The translations under genes were made by a program, and so were the position numbers. A DNA stretch of 9,133 nt from an uncultured Porphyromonadaceae bacterium. GTDB lineage: Bacteria; Bacteroidota; Bacteroidia; Bacteroidales; Muribaculaceae. Every line of letters starts with the position of its first letter. Position 1 is the first letter of the stretch. This document shows, piece after piece, positions 1 to 8,590 of this stretch. The notes below the pieces were generated by a model. That model was given only the letters and a program-made list of their open reading frames with translations, was not told the origin of the DNA and ran no database searches. Location of the stretch: NCBI GenBank assembly GCA_900555915.1, contig USNC01000039.1, forward strand, positions 1 through 9,133, read 5' to 3'.

Positions 1-150
1 GGGCAAGACAAGGGCCGAAGGCCCGAAGTCGCAGCCCGGGGCAAACACTACCCAATCATTAATAACCTTCAGGTTTCGCCCGCGAAACTTGAATAAAATA
101 AATCTAAGTTTATAATTCACTTTTGCTGTAACTGTATTCTGTTGATTCCT
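1..150. other. Gene-poor contig edge with a G+C-rich segment and small hairpin
   Basis: Bases 1-50 are about two-thirds G+C, while the following 150 bases are A+T-rich, so composition changes abruptly near base 50. A perfect hairpin lies at 12-16 and 20-24 (GGGCC, loop GAA, GGCCC). Plus-strand frame 1 is open from base 1 to a TAA at 94-96 and could be the last 31 codons of an upstream gene. Frame 2 is also open, and I recognise neither translation. A dispersed G+C-rich repeat at which assembly stopped is equally possible. I see nothing else before the promoter of the next gene. Confidence 0.3.
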
Positions 151-181
151 TTTTATCATCTATAGTTTTTGAGTACCTTTG
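150..181 (+). promoter_or_regulatory. Probable Bacteroidetes-type promoter of the thioredoxin-like gene
   Basis: TACCTTTG at 174-181 matches the Bacteroidetes -7 consensus TAnnTTTG exactly. The -33 element is weaker: a T-run at 150-154 supplies TTTT rather than TTTG at the expected 19-20 base spacing. Transcription would begin near base 188, giving a leader of about 20 bases. The bases before the ATG are A-rich with no Shine-Dalgarno sequence, as is usual in this phylum. Confidence 0.5.
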
Positions 182-209
182 CCGGAAAATTCGAAACAAA
201 ACAACAGTA

Positions 210-1766
210 ATGACAAAAAGAATTTATCTGATATTCGCATCCTTGATGCTGATTGGATCAACTCCTTGCATCATGGCGAAAAAGTCGGCCAAACAATATT
301 TAAACCCTTCGGCTGAAAAATCAACACAAGACTCAATTACAGTATCCGGCCGCTTCTGCAACATATCCGAGGGGATGCTCCGACAAAAAGAGTCCACCGT
401 AAGAGTTGCTGCAAAAAACGTAGATGGATATGACTTATCTTATCATCGCAGTTATAATGGAGCCTGGCTAAGCACATTCACTCCAATCAAACTCGACTCT
501 GACAGTGTCTTCATCCTGAAAATGCCTAACGAAGGAATTGAGAGGATGATGGTTATAGCAAACGACCCCAATCGGAAATTGCCTGATGCATATAAATCGT
601 TCTATGTTATGCCCGGTGTTACCGAAGTGTCTATTGATCCTTTAGCCGACAATAAAGTTATCGTGTCTGCGCCGTCAAGAAATAAATCAGACGGCAACGC
701 CGCAGATATTGATGACAATATCTATGACCTATGGTACTCTCTGGCTACAGGAGGAAAAGACCAGTTCAGCATTTATTCAGACACCGTTCCGGCTTCAGTA
801 TCCGCGAAACTCGCTGCCTTGACCGACAGTCTACTAAACCAATATGACGGAATGAGCGCGGAGATAGCGAATGCGGCACGACGCGATTCCGGACTATGCG
901 CGCTAATGGTCTTCCAATCATGCTATAACAAAGCAAGACGTAAAAACAAACATCTTATATGGGAAAAAGAACTTGCCCGCATGAGAGATGAAATTGACCT
1001 TAACAATCCTGAAAATGCACGCTCTCCATATTTTGATGATATAATGCAGAATTTCTTTTTTCATGACTGCAATCCCAAGAGAATCTCTCCTGATTCACTA
1101 TTACAGCTCAGATGCGAACATATCCTTACCACTCTTAGCGGTAAAGCTGCGGAAGCGGCCTTAGGACTTCTACTGTATAAAGATGGTGACAACAACACGT
1201 TTAGCCCGAGTGCTCAATTCCTTACAGATAAATTCAAATCTCTTTTCCCGAATAGTGGCCTTATACCATTCCTTGATGAAAAATTGGAAGCGAATTTAGC
1301 ATTCAACGCCCCGAAGACTTCTGAGGAAATAGTATTTCTTGATAATTCATCGCTTAAAACATTAGACCAACTATTTGCCTCTTACAGTGGAAAAACCGTC
1401 CTTATTGATATATGGGCTACATGGTGCGGACCATGCCGCAAAAGTTTTGAGCATGTAAAACCTCTTCAGGAGTATGCAGCCGAAAACGACATACAACTTC
1501 TATATATTTCCGTTGATGAGCAGGAAGGCATTGGAGACAAATGGAAAAAGATGGTGACTTATTACGACCTCAAAGGCCATCATGTAATGATTAATTCCGA
1601 TGTGAAACAAGAAGTCTACTCCACATTCGGAAACTCAGACCGGATACTCTCCATACCGTGCTATGCCGTAATAGACCGGAATGGAAATCTCTCCCTGCTT
1701 GGTTCCGATCTTGCGGAAAGCACTGATATCACTCAACTTCGCAAACTCCTCGACAATATAAAATGA
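210..1766 (+). CDS. Exported TlpA-like thioredoxin-fold protein
   Basis: This 518-residue protein begins with a signal peptide (residues 1 to about 23: charged MTKR, hydrophobic core, likely cleavage after IMA). There is no good lipobox, so it is probably periplasmic or otherwise exported. Residues about 30-380 form a region I cannot assign; the first part looks beta-rich and the rest helical. Residues about 385-518 are a TlpA/AhpC-TSA-type thioredoxin domain with the redox motif W-C-G-P-C (Cys406, Cys409) and the expected cis-proline (Pro483 in SIPCYAVID). Family members usually reduce disulphides or assist cytochrome maturation outside the cytoplasm; the exact substrate cannot be read here. 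The start is the first ATG after a promoter-like box. The gene is distinctly A+T-rich compared with everything downstream: 1321-1380 has 19 G+C of 60. This suggests a different origin from its neighbours. Its stop overlaps an ATG at 1763 (ATGA) that opens a transposase remnant. Confidence 0.85.
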   Translation: MTKRIYLIFASLMLIGSTPCIMAKKSAKQYLNPSAEKSTQDSITVSGRFCNISEGMLRQKESTVRVAAKNVDGYDLSYHRSYNGAWLSTFTPIKLDSDSVFILKMPNEGIERMMVIANDPNRKLPDAYKSFYVMPGVTEVSIDPLADNKVIVSAPSRNKSDGNAADIDDNIYDLWYSLATGGKDQFSIYSDTVPASVSAKLAALTDSLLNQYDGMSAEIANAARRDSGLCALMVFQSCYNKARRKNKHLIWEKELARMRDEIDLNNPENARSPYFDDIMQNFFFHDCNPKRISPDSLLQLRCEHILTTLSGKAAEAALGLLLYKDGDNNTFSPSAQFLTDKFKSLFPNSGLIPFLDEKLEANLAFNAPKTSEEIVFLDNSSLKTLDQLFASYSGKTVLIDIWATWCGPCRKSFEHVKPLQEYAAENDIQLLYISVDEQEGIGDKWKKMVTYYDLKGHHVMINSDVKQEVYSTFGNSDRILSIPCYAVIDRNGNLSLLGSDLAESTDITQLRKLLDNIK

Positions 1767-1930
1767 CAAGTGTCACAATCCTAAAAACATCTGACCAAGA
1801 AACTGTCTATGCGGGCATAAGGGAAAACAAGGATGGCTATACATGCGAGCCGGGAAGAGTGCGGCGCAAAGGTGGAGGTCGCAAGAGAAAACTCGACCAA
1901 CGTCAGACCCCGACCGGAACGAGTAGCTGA
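1763..1930 (+). mobile_element. Remnant of an ISAzo13-family transposase (internal fragment)
   Basis: A 55-codon frame opens at the ATG overlapping the preceding stop and closes at TGA 1928-1930. It reads TVYAGIRENKDGYTCEPGRV followed by RRKGGGRKRKLDQ. From memory this closely resembles the N-terminal part of ISAzo13/Rhodopirellula-type transposases, where a helix-turn-helix segment (ISR-TVYAGI-E) is followed by EPGRVR-GGGRK. The residues normally before it (about 50-60) and the whole DDE catalytic domain after it are missing. After about base 1900 the similarity may shift into another frame (PRPERVADAEPGI at about 1908-1946, compared with the family's P-L---L--LVEP), which would mean a frameshift before the break. 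It is therefore a non-functional scrap. I see no terminal inverted repeats or target duplication. Confidence 0.55.
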
Positions 1931-3622
1931 CGCGGAGCCCGGCATTTCCGGATACATATCCACGACTGGAACGGCAACGACTCCACTTACCGGAAATTCA
2001 GACTCTCGGATGTCAGGCTGCACACACGCGATATAATCGACAACGCAGAGGTCCGCTCCGGCCTGCGTACGGAAATCACATATCCCCACCCCACCGGAGG
2101 AGACACCGGAGCCATCGATCCTGCCGCTGTCAGGATTCTTGACAACAGGGCTGACGCCTCGGGCGCCATTCAGGTCGATATCCCGAAAGGCGACTGGCGC
2201 ATCATCCGCTTCGGCTATGTGCCTACCGGCGCGCGGACCAAACACGGACGCCGCAACCTGCTCGGACCGGAAGCGGACGTGATGTCGGCCGAGGCAGCCC
2301 GTACTCATTACCACCATTATTTCCGCCCGATCCTCGACACTCTTTCCCTGGCCGGAACTCCGCCGACCGGAATGTGCATGGACAGCCACGAGGCAGGCAT
2401 ACAGAACTGGACCAAAGGATTCGAGACAATATTCCTCCGCCGCAACGGCTACGACCTCACTCCCTGGCTCCCGGCCCTCGCGGGATACATAGTAGGGAGC
2501 CGGGATGACTCCGAGCGTGTGCTCTCCGACTTCCGCAAGACTGTCAGCGCCACCATATCCTCCGAATACTACGGCACCCTCTCCGACCTCTGCAGGCAGG
2601 ATTCGGTAGACTACACTTCGCAGGCGATGCTCAACATTCTGACCGACAACATCGCATTCCGCGGCCATGCCACAAAACCGCAGGGCGAGTTCTGGGCATA
2701 TCAGAAAGACGGCAACTACGACTGCCTTGACGCTGCTTCGGCCGCACACCTCTACGGAAAGAACATCGCGTCGGGGGAAGCCTTCACCGACACCCCCTAC
2801 GACACGACATGGGACGAACTTCTGAGAATCGCCAACATCGCCTATTGTAGGGGTATAAATGAGTTTGCGGTCTGCGCCTCGTCATATCAGCCATGGACCG
2901 ACCGGAAATATGACGACAGCCTCAGCCAGCACCCTTATGTATTCCACAGGTTTCATCCCGAGTGGGATTCCTCGCGGCATTTCTGGGACTACCAGGCACG
3001 GTGTGCCGCACTGCTCCGGCAGGGGAAACCCGTGGTCGACCTGCTTGTCTACGCCGGAGAGGAGGCTCCGGTGAAGACTTTCGCGTTCCGGCTCCCTGTG
3101 ATTCCCGAAGGGTATAATTTCGATGTGTGCGGCCTCTCCACACTCGCCGACCGCATCCATGCAGCCCGGGGCTGCGTGCGCTCCGACGGCGGAATGACCT
3201 ACAAGGCCATAATAGTGCCGGAAAAGACCCACATCTCACCTGAGGCGGAAAGCCTGTTCGGACGTCTTGCCTCGCAGGGCGCCACAATAATCCGGTGCGA
3301 CAAAGGGGAATCGCCCGACGAGGCCCTGCATCGGGCAGGCATAGAGCCCGACATCCACTTCAGCAGCAACAATCGCCCAGACGACAGACTCATGTTCTTC
3401 CACAGGAGCCTGGATGATGCCGACATATATTTCATATACAACCACAACGCACAACCTTTCAGCCGGGAAATCACCCTGCGCTCCGGACACGGCGCCGTCG
3501 AGATCTGGGACCCGCTCACATGCAGCCGCATAAAAGCCGCAACTTCACGCGACGGCATGAAGGTATCGGCCGATCTCAAACTCGCGCCATACCAAAGCTG
3601 CTTTCTTATCGCGACGCACTGA
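1931..3622 (+). pseudogene. 5'-truncated GH106 (alpha-L-rhamnosidase-like) glycoside hydrolase
   Basis: The frame is open from just after TGA 1928-1930 to the TGA at 3620-3622 (563 codons). GH106-like sequence starts by about base 1965 (DWNGNDSTYRKF) and continues through GDWRIIRFGYVPTG. Family landmarks include DSHEAGIQNW with a candidate catalytic Glu at 2390-2392, GEFWAY, ASAAHLYGKNIASGEAF with a second Glu at 2777-2779, and FWDYQARCAALLRQGKPVVD. GH106 enzymes remove alpha-L-rhamnose from plant polysaccharides and glycoconjugates and are typically around 1000 residues and exported. Here the N-terminal half, the signal peptide and any ATG are missing. The first possible starts are GTG 2219, GTG 2279 or ATG 2282, all inside conserved sequence. 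No promoter is evident, so the fragment is probably inactive. The frame remains clean to the end, so the truncation may be recent. Local G+C is high (2461-2520 has 40 of 60). A chimeric assembly is the alternative explanation. Confidence 0.75.
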
Positions 3623-3631
3623 TTTACAAAA

Positions 3632-3664
3632 CAGCCGACAGCGCGCTGTCGCGGCTGTCGGCTG
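3632..3664. terminator. Hairpin between convergent genes, likely bidirectional terminator
   Basis: There is a perfect 11-base stem, CAGCCGACAGC (3632-3642) with GCTGTCGGCTG (3654-3664), around an 11-base loop. It sits between the ends of the plus-strand GH106 remnant and the minus-strand META gene. On the minus strand it is followed by a T-rich stretch (TGTTTTGT), so it would work best for the META gene. The plus-strand side lacks a clear T-run. Confidence 0.65.
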
Positions 3665-3697
3665 AATTCATTCTATATGGGGTTTGATGCCGTGAGT

Positions 3698-4483
3698 CTA
3701 TTTCACAAGCACAAGCACCAGATCGTCGGCACCGGAATAGAAACCGACACCGCCTCCCGCAAGACGTCCGTATGAAACGACCGTAGGCAACACTTCCTTC
3801 AGACTGTCTTCCACCGATGTGTCGGGACACATCATCATAGTAGATGTAGAGAGGTCGAACTTGAAGTCTGTATAGTCCGTGCTGAACGCTCCACCAAGCA
3901 CATTGCACCCAGTAGAGCATGAGAAAGTGCCTTCCTTGGCGTCGAATGTCACGGTGTAGGCAGTATCCGCGTCAGGAGGTGTGAGTTCCTTGCCGGCAAG
4001 CGTCTGTATGCGCCATGTGCCGTTGAGATCGGCAGAGGTGATGTCTGCCTTCACTTTTTTGAGCGAGAGAAGCAGTGAGCCTTCGGCGTTCACAAGCGCC
4101 ACCTTGTCGGTGCCCTCGCCCTTGTAGCCGGCCACATTGCCCAATGCCTGCACCACGCTCTGCTCCACCTCCATGTCCGGACACATCATCCGCGTAGTGG
4201 CCACATCGCCGAATGAGATTTTACCGGCCGCTTCGGTGGTCGGAAAACTTCCCATTATGGAATTGCAGCCGGCATTGCCCGAAAGGCGACCGTTGACTAC
4301 GTCAAAACCGAGATAGGGCAACTGCGCGTCAGGCGCCGACATTTTTACTTCTTTTCCATTCACTCCCGTGACTTCCCAGCGTCCGGAGAGTTCATCAAGA
4401 TTCATGCTCTTAGTGCTGCTGCAGGAACTACCCACAACGGCGAGTGCCGCGGCTGAGGCGGCTATAATCCAATTTTTTCTCAT
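3698..4483 (-). CDS. Lipoprotein with two META (HslJ-like) domains
   Basis: This is a 261-residue protein. I chose the ATG at 4481-4483 because it places a lipoprotein signal at the N-terminus: MRKNWI, a hydrophobic stretch and GSSC with Cys21 as the lipidated residue. A frame extending further upstream to 4561 would bury this signal. Two tandem META/DUF306 domains follow, at about residues 33-143 and 152-260. Each opens with the L-G-W motif (LSGRWEV, LNGTWRI), contains an N/T-G-C-N turn (AGCNSI with Cys73, TGCNVL with Cys193) and ends with an M-M-C-P-D motif (Cys101, Cys219). META domains occur in E. coli HslJ and in many Bacteroidetes surface or periplasmic lipoproteins. Their biochemical role is poorly known, with HslJ linked to heat and novobiocin resistance. 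The gene lies 120 bases downstream of the GH3 gene on the same strand and has its own -7 box, so it may be transcribed alone or together with GH3. Confidence 0.87.
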   Translation of the reverse strand: MRKNWIIAASAAALAVVGSSCSSTKSMNLDELSGRWEVTGVNGKEVKMSAPDAQLPYLGFDVVNGRLSGNAGCNSIMGSFPTTEAAGKISFGDVATTRMMCPDMEVEQSVVQALGNVAGYKGEGTDKVALVNAEGSLLLSLKKVKADITSADLNGTWRIQTLAGKELTPPDADTAYTVTFDAKEGTFSCSTGCNVLGGAFSTDYTDFKFDLSTSTMMMCPDTSVEDSLKEVLPTVVSYGRLAGGGVGFYSGADDLVLVLVK

Positions 4484-4534
4484 CTTAGTTTCGTTTTTAC
4501 TGCCACACGCCGCACCGTCGCGGCAAGCAGCCTC

Positions 4535-4542
4535 CAAATATA
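4535..4542 (-). promoter_or_regulatory. Probable -7 box of the META lipoprotein gene
   Basis: On the minus strand TATATTTG matches the Bacteroidetes -7 consensus TAnnTTTG exactly. It lies about 50 bases before the ATG at 4483, predicting a leader of about 45 bases. No TTTG is found 19-21 bases upstream, so the promoter is weakly supported. A T-run just upstream follows a G+C-rich stretch (CCCGC and GCGGG, minus strand) that might instead end the GH3 transcript. Confidence 0.4.
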
Positions 4543-4603
4543 AAAACGCCCGCCGGCACATTATTGTTTTGATGCGGGTGAGCCGACAGACGCCTCAAGC
4601 CTC

Positions 4604-6934
4604 TCACAACACTGAGGCCTCCGAGAAATAATGGTCGCGGATCGGTTTCTCCACCTTGTCGCCTGTGAGGAGCACCTCCTTCTGCAGACGGATATCGGCA
4701 GACGACGCTCCCACCTTGATCATGTATGACCCCGGGACTATATTCCATCGGCGCGAACCTTCATTGGTGTAATAACCGAACTGATCGGGATAAATCCTGA
4801 TAGAGACCGTCTTCTTCTCACCCGGACGCAACTTCACTCTCTTGAACCCCTGCAGCCTCAGAGGCGGGAGATTGTCATTGCCGGCTCCAGGCGAGAGATA
4901 CAGCTGCGCTATCTCCTCTCCTTCCGAGCCGCCAGTGTTCTCGACGTCAAACCTGACGGTCATTCCATCCGAAGAAGTGTCTGTATTCCCCTCAACTACG
5001 ATATTGCTGTAGTTGAAGTCGGTATAACTGAGGCCGTAGCCGAATTCCCATTTCACCCGGGGATCCTTCTCAGCTGAATAGGTGTAGCAAATGGGCTGGT
5101 CGAGTTCCTCGGCGGGATAACTGACCGAAAGTTTCGCCGAAGGCGATATGTGGCCATAAAGAATGTCGGCCACTGCATTGCCACCTTCCTCGCCGGGATA
5201 CCAGGCCTGCACCACTGCCGCGCATCTGTCGGCCAGATCGCCTATCACCTGCGCGCGTCCGCCAAACATCACAAGCACCACCGGCTTGCCCGTCTCCATA
5301 AGCTTCCTCACGTATTCCTCCTGGCGCCCGGGAAGCCTGAGTCCCTGACGGTCGCGGTTTTCTCCGCAAAGCATCACATTCTCGCCCATCGCCGCCACAA
5401 TCACATCGGCATCCCGCGCCATGCGCAACGCCGCGTCCATGTCGGCAGTCTCGCCTGAGTCCACCTTGCGGTGAAGCAGTTTGTATTCCCATGCGCGCTC
5501 GTCGCCGCCGATGGTAAACTTCGTCTCGATAGTGTCGGTCCAGTCCAAACCTCTCTCATAATCCAATGCCATATCCTTGGGCATCCTATTTTTCATCCCC
5601 TCAAGAAGATTCACGATATGGGGATTGCCGCTCTGGTCGGTCTGGTATTTCCAGAAATAACTCATCGACGGGTAGGAATAGTCGCCACACATGGCCCACA
5701 TCGAATTGGCGTTGGGGCCGGTCAGCAATATCTTCTTCTCTCCCTTCAGCGGCAACACGCCGTCGTTGCTGAGAAGCACTACGGAGCGCGAGGCGATGTC
5801 GTAGGCGGTCTGACGCTCCTCCGGGGTGTCGAGTTCTATCTTCCCGGTGCTGTAGAGATAGGCGTCGTCGTCCATCATTCCAGCCCTTATCTTATAGCGG
5901 AGCACATTTTTCACCGCCTCCTCAAACACCTCTTCAGCCACAAGACCCGTGTCCATAGCTTCCTGAAGCAGTGCGTAGTTTGTTCCCGACGGGAAGTCCA
6001 CATCGTTGCCGGCATTGATGGCCATAGCCGCCTGCTCAAGAGGAGTAGCGCCGGGCAACTGGCCGATCGCCGTATAGTCGCTCACCACCATTCCGTCAAA
6101 TCCGAGATAACCGCGCAGTATGTCGCGTAGTATTTCCTTATTGGCCACGCAGTTGGTGCCGTGCACCGCATGATAGCCCGGCATCAGGGCCTTGCATCCC
6201 GCCTCGCGTATCATGGCTTCATGGGGAAGCAGGATATCCTCCATCATCTCCTTCTCCGGAGCGTCGCCTCCGCCGCCATATCCGAGATAATGCTTCGCGC
6301 AGGCGCCCACTCCCTTTTTAAGATCGCCCTGCTGCAGACCTTTCACGAATGCCGTGCCCATCACGGCCGAAAGATAGCCATCCTCTCCGTAAGACTCCTC
6401 CAGACGGTTGAAACTCGGATTCCGGCACACATCCACCATAGGCGACAGCGACAGCACGCCTCCCATCCTGCGGAGCGCCGTCGAAGTCTGGCGCGTCTTG
6501 AGTTCGGCAAGTTCCGGATCGAACGAACATGCCTGTCCTATCTGCTGCGGATATATCGTGGAGCCGAGTGTGTTGATGCCAGAGAGCACCTCCTCATGGA
6601 AAAGAGCCGGGATTCCGCTCGGCGTGTTGTTGACAAGCCAGTTCTGCACCGCCATCACCCTGTCGCGAAGCACTTCCGGATCGAGCGGCTGCTGGCTTGC
6701 ATACTGCGAGAAATGGCCTATCCCGTTCGGAATGAGTGAGTCGCATTTTGCCGTGTCGAGATTGCCGTCTTCATCGAAGAGCTGGTCCATAAAGCCGCTC
6801 TGCAACTGCATGATCCGCTCTTCCGGGGTCATTTTGTCGTAAAGCGCATCCACACGGGATTCCACATCGGTGGTCTTGTCGCTGCATGAGGCCATCATAG
6901 CCAGCCCGCACAGCATGGTGGTGATTTTCTTCAT
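4604..6934 (-). CDS. Glycoside hydrolase family 3 lipoprotein (beta-glucosidase-like)
   Basis: This 776-residue protein is a full-length GH3 enzyme of the BglX-like type. It starts with a lipoprotein signal (MKKITTML to MMASC, Cys17), so it is probably anchored in the periplasm or on the cell surface. The (beta/alpha)8 domain spans about residues 25-350, with the K-H pair (Lys214-His215 in AKHYLGYGG) and the catalytic nucleophile Asp286 in VVSDYTAI. The alpha/beta sandwich domain (about 380-605) contains GENRDRQGL-LPG-QEE, where Glu525 is a candidate acid/base. A C-terminal fibronectin-III-like domain spans about 655-745. Such enzymes remove terminal beta-linked glucose or related sugars from oligosaccharides; the exact linkage cannot be read from sequence. 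One odd spot is RNPSFNRLEESYGED at about 171, where most GH3 enzymes have R-x-P-R-W-G-R-x-x-E. The gene has its own promoter and leader, and the META lipoprotein gene follows it. Confidence 0.92.
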   Translation of the reverse strand: MKKITTMLCGLAMMASCSDKTTDVESRVDALYDKMTPEERIMQLQSGFMDQLFDEDGNLDTAKCDSLIPNGIGHFSQYASQQPLDPEVLRDRVMAVQNWLVNNTPSGIPALFHEEVLSGINTLGSTIYPQQIGQACSFDPELAELKTRQTSTALRRMGGVLSLSPMVDVCRNPSFNRLEESYGEDGYLSAVMGTAFVKGLQQGDLKKGVGACAKHYLGYGGGGDAPEKEMMEDILLPHEAMIREAGCKALMPGYHAVHGTNCVANKEILRDILRGYLGFDGMVVSDYTAIGQLPGATPLEQAAMAINAGNDVDFPSGTNYALLQEAMDTGLVAEEVFEEAVKNVLRYKIRAGMMDDDAYLYSTGKIELDTPEERQTAYDIASRSVVLLSNDGVLPLKGEKKILLTGPNANSMWAMCGDYSYPSMSYFWKYQTDQSGNPHIVNLLEGMKNRMPKDMALDYERGLDWTDTIETKFTIGGDERAWEYKLLHRKVDSGETADMDAALRMARDADVIVAAMGENVMLCGENRDRQGLRLPGRQEEYVRKLMETGKPVVLVMFGGRAQVIGDLADRCAAVVQAWYPGEEGGNAVADILYGHISPSAKLSVSYPAEELDQPICYTYSAEKDPRVKWEFGYGLSYTDFNYSNIVVEGNTDTSSDGMTVRFDVENTGGSEGEEIAQLYLSPGAGNDNLPPLRLQGFKRVKLRPGEKKTVSIRIYPDQFGYYTNEGSRRWNIVPGSYMIKVGASSADIRLQKEVLLTGDKVEKPIRDHYFSEASVL

Positions 6935-6969
6935 AATTCAGTCTATTGGTTCATGAATGTAGATATTAC

Positions 6970-7006
6970 GACCTCCCTGAGGCTTGAAAAAACGATATGG
7001 GAGGTC
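6970..7006 (-). promoter_or_regulatory. Inverted repeat in the 5' leader of the GH3 gene
   Basis: GACCTCCC and GGGAGGTC (6970-6977 and 6999-7006) form a perfect 8-base inverted repeat around a 21-base spacer containing a run of six T on the minus strand. It lies between the predicted transcription start (near 7018) and the ATG at 6934, so it would be transcribed. It could be an mRNA hairpin or a two-half-site operator just downstream of the promoter. It matches no riboswitch I know. Confidence 0.5.
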
Positions 7007-7024
7007 AGAGTTGGTTTGACAATG

Positions 7025-7055
7025 CAAATATAGTCAAAATAATCCACATTGCAAA
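7025..7055 (-). promoter_or_regulatory. Bacteroidetes sigma-ABfr-type promoter of the GH3 gene
   Basis: On the minus strand TTTG (7055-7052) is followed by exactly 19 bases and then TATATTTG (7032-7025). This matches the TTTG-N19-21-TAnnTTTG consensus of the Bacteroidetes primary sigma factor in full. Transcription should begin around 7018, giving a leader of about 84 bases that contains an inverted repeat. Confidence 0.75.
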
Positions 7056-7079
7056 TTCCACCCGCCCTAAAGAAAAATA

Positions 7080-7110
7080 AAGAGACCCGTCAGCATCTGA
7101 CGGGCCTCTT
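7080..7110 (-). terminator. Intrinsic terminator of eno
   Basis: This is a 14-base stem with a 3-base loop (7080-7093 and 7097-7110, loop 7094-7096). On the minus strand it is followed by a T-rich tract (TTTATTTTTCTTT). The one non-Watson-Crick position (7085/7105) is a G-U wobble in minus-strand RNA but an A-C mismatch in plus-strand RNA, which supports minus-strand function. It lies about 70 bases after the eno stop. A smaller GCCGC/GCGGC hairpin at 7131-7148 falls in between. It separates eno from the GH3 promoter immediately downstream. Confidence 0.85.
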
Positions 7111-7180
7111 CTATGTCCTGCATTGCCGGAGCCGCTTTGCCTTGCGGCAGACTCCCTATGCACTTATAGCCGTGAAATAA

Positions 7181-8500
<1,320 letters not shown>

Positions 8501-8529
8501 TTATATGGGGTTATACTTTGACTAATTCT

Positions 8530-8543
8530 ACCTCTTCCGAGGT
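8530..8543 (-). promoter_or_regulatory. Small hairpin in the eno leader
   Basis: On the minus strand ACCTC-GGAA-GAGGT forms a 5-base stem with a GNRA-type GGAA tetraloop. It lies about 10-25 bases after the predicted start of the eno transcript. A stable hairpin near the 5' end could protect the mRNA, though this is only a suggestion; the stem is short. Confidence 0.4.
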
Positions 8544-8558
8544 GGTCTTAATTCGGTG

Positions 8559-8590
8559 CAAAGATAGTAATTTTTTTTGAGTCAGTCAAA
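8559..8590 (-). promoter_or_regulatory. Bacteroidetes-type promoter of eno
   Basis: On the minus strand TTTG (8590-8587) is followed by 20 bases and then TATCTTTG (8566-8559), matching the TTTG-N19-21-TAnnTTTG consensus in full. The start of transcription should be near 8552, leaving a leader of about 70 bases. The spacer is extremely A/T-rich, including eight consecutive A on this strand, and overlaps an inverted repeat at 8572-8594. Confidence 0.8.

Noticed and set aside
1833..2036. 67-codon plus-strand frame starting MAIHASREE
   Set aside because: It crosses the transposase remnant and the GH106 start in another frame. Only a short part (PRPERVADAEPGI) might reflect a frameshifted transposase. 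Not a gene of its own.
1781..2749. Long 322-codon open frame on the minus strand
   Set aside because: It lies antisense to the GH106 sequence, whose plus-strand translation carries clear family motifs over 1965-3622. The minus translation has no recognisable domain and is a by-product of G+C-rich coding DNA.
4592..4618. GCCTCA/TGAGGC hairpin over the GH3 stop codon
   Set aside because: The stem is only 6 bases, overlaps coding sequence and lacks a following T-run, so it was not called a terminator.
5471..6130. 219-codon and similar plus-strand frames opposite the GH3 gene
   Set aside because: They are antisense to a complete, motif-rich GH3 coding sequence and show no recognisable family features.
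210..6934. Possible polysaccharide utilisation locus
   Set aside because: GH106 and GH3 genes are present, but there is no SusC/SusD pair, no sensor or ECF regulator, the genes are convergent, and the GH106 gene is broken.
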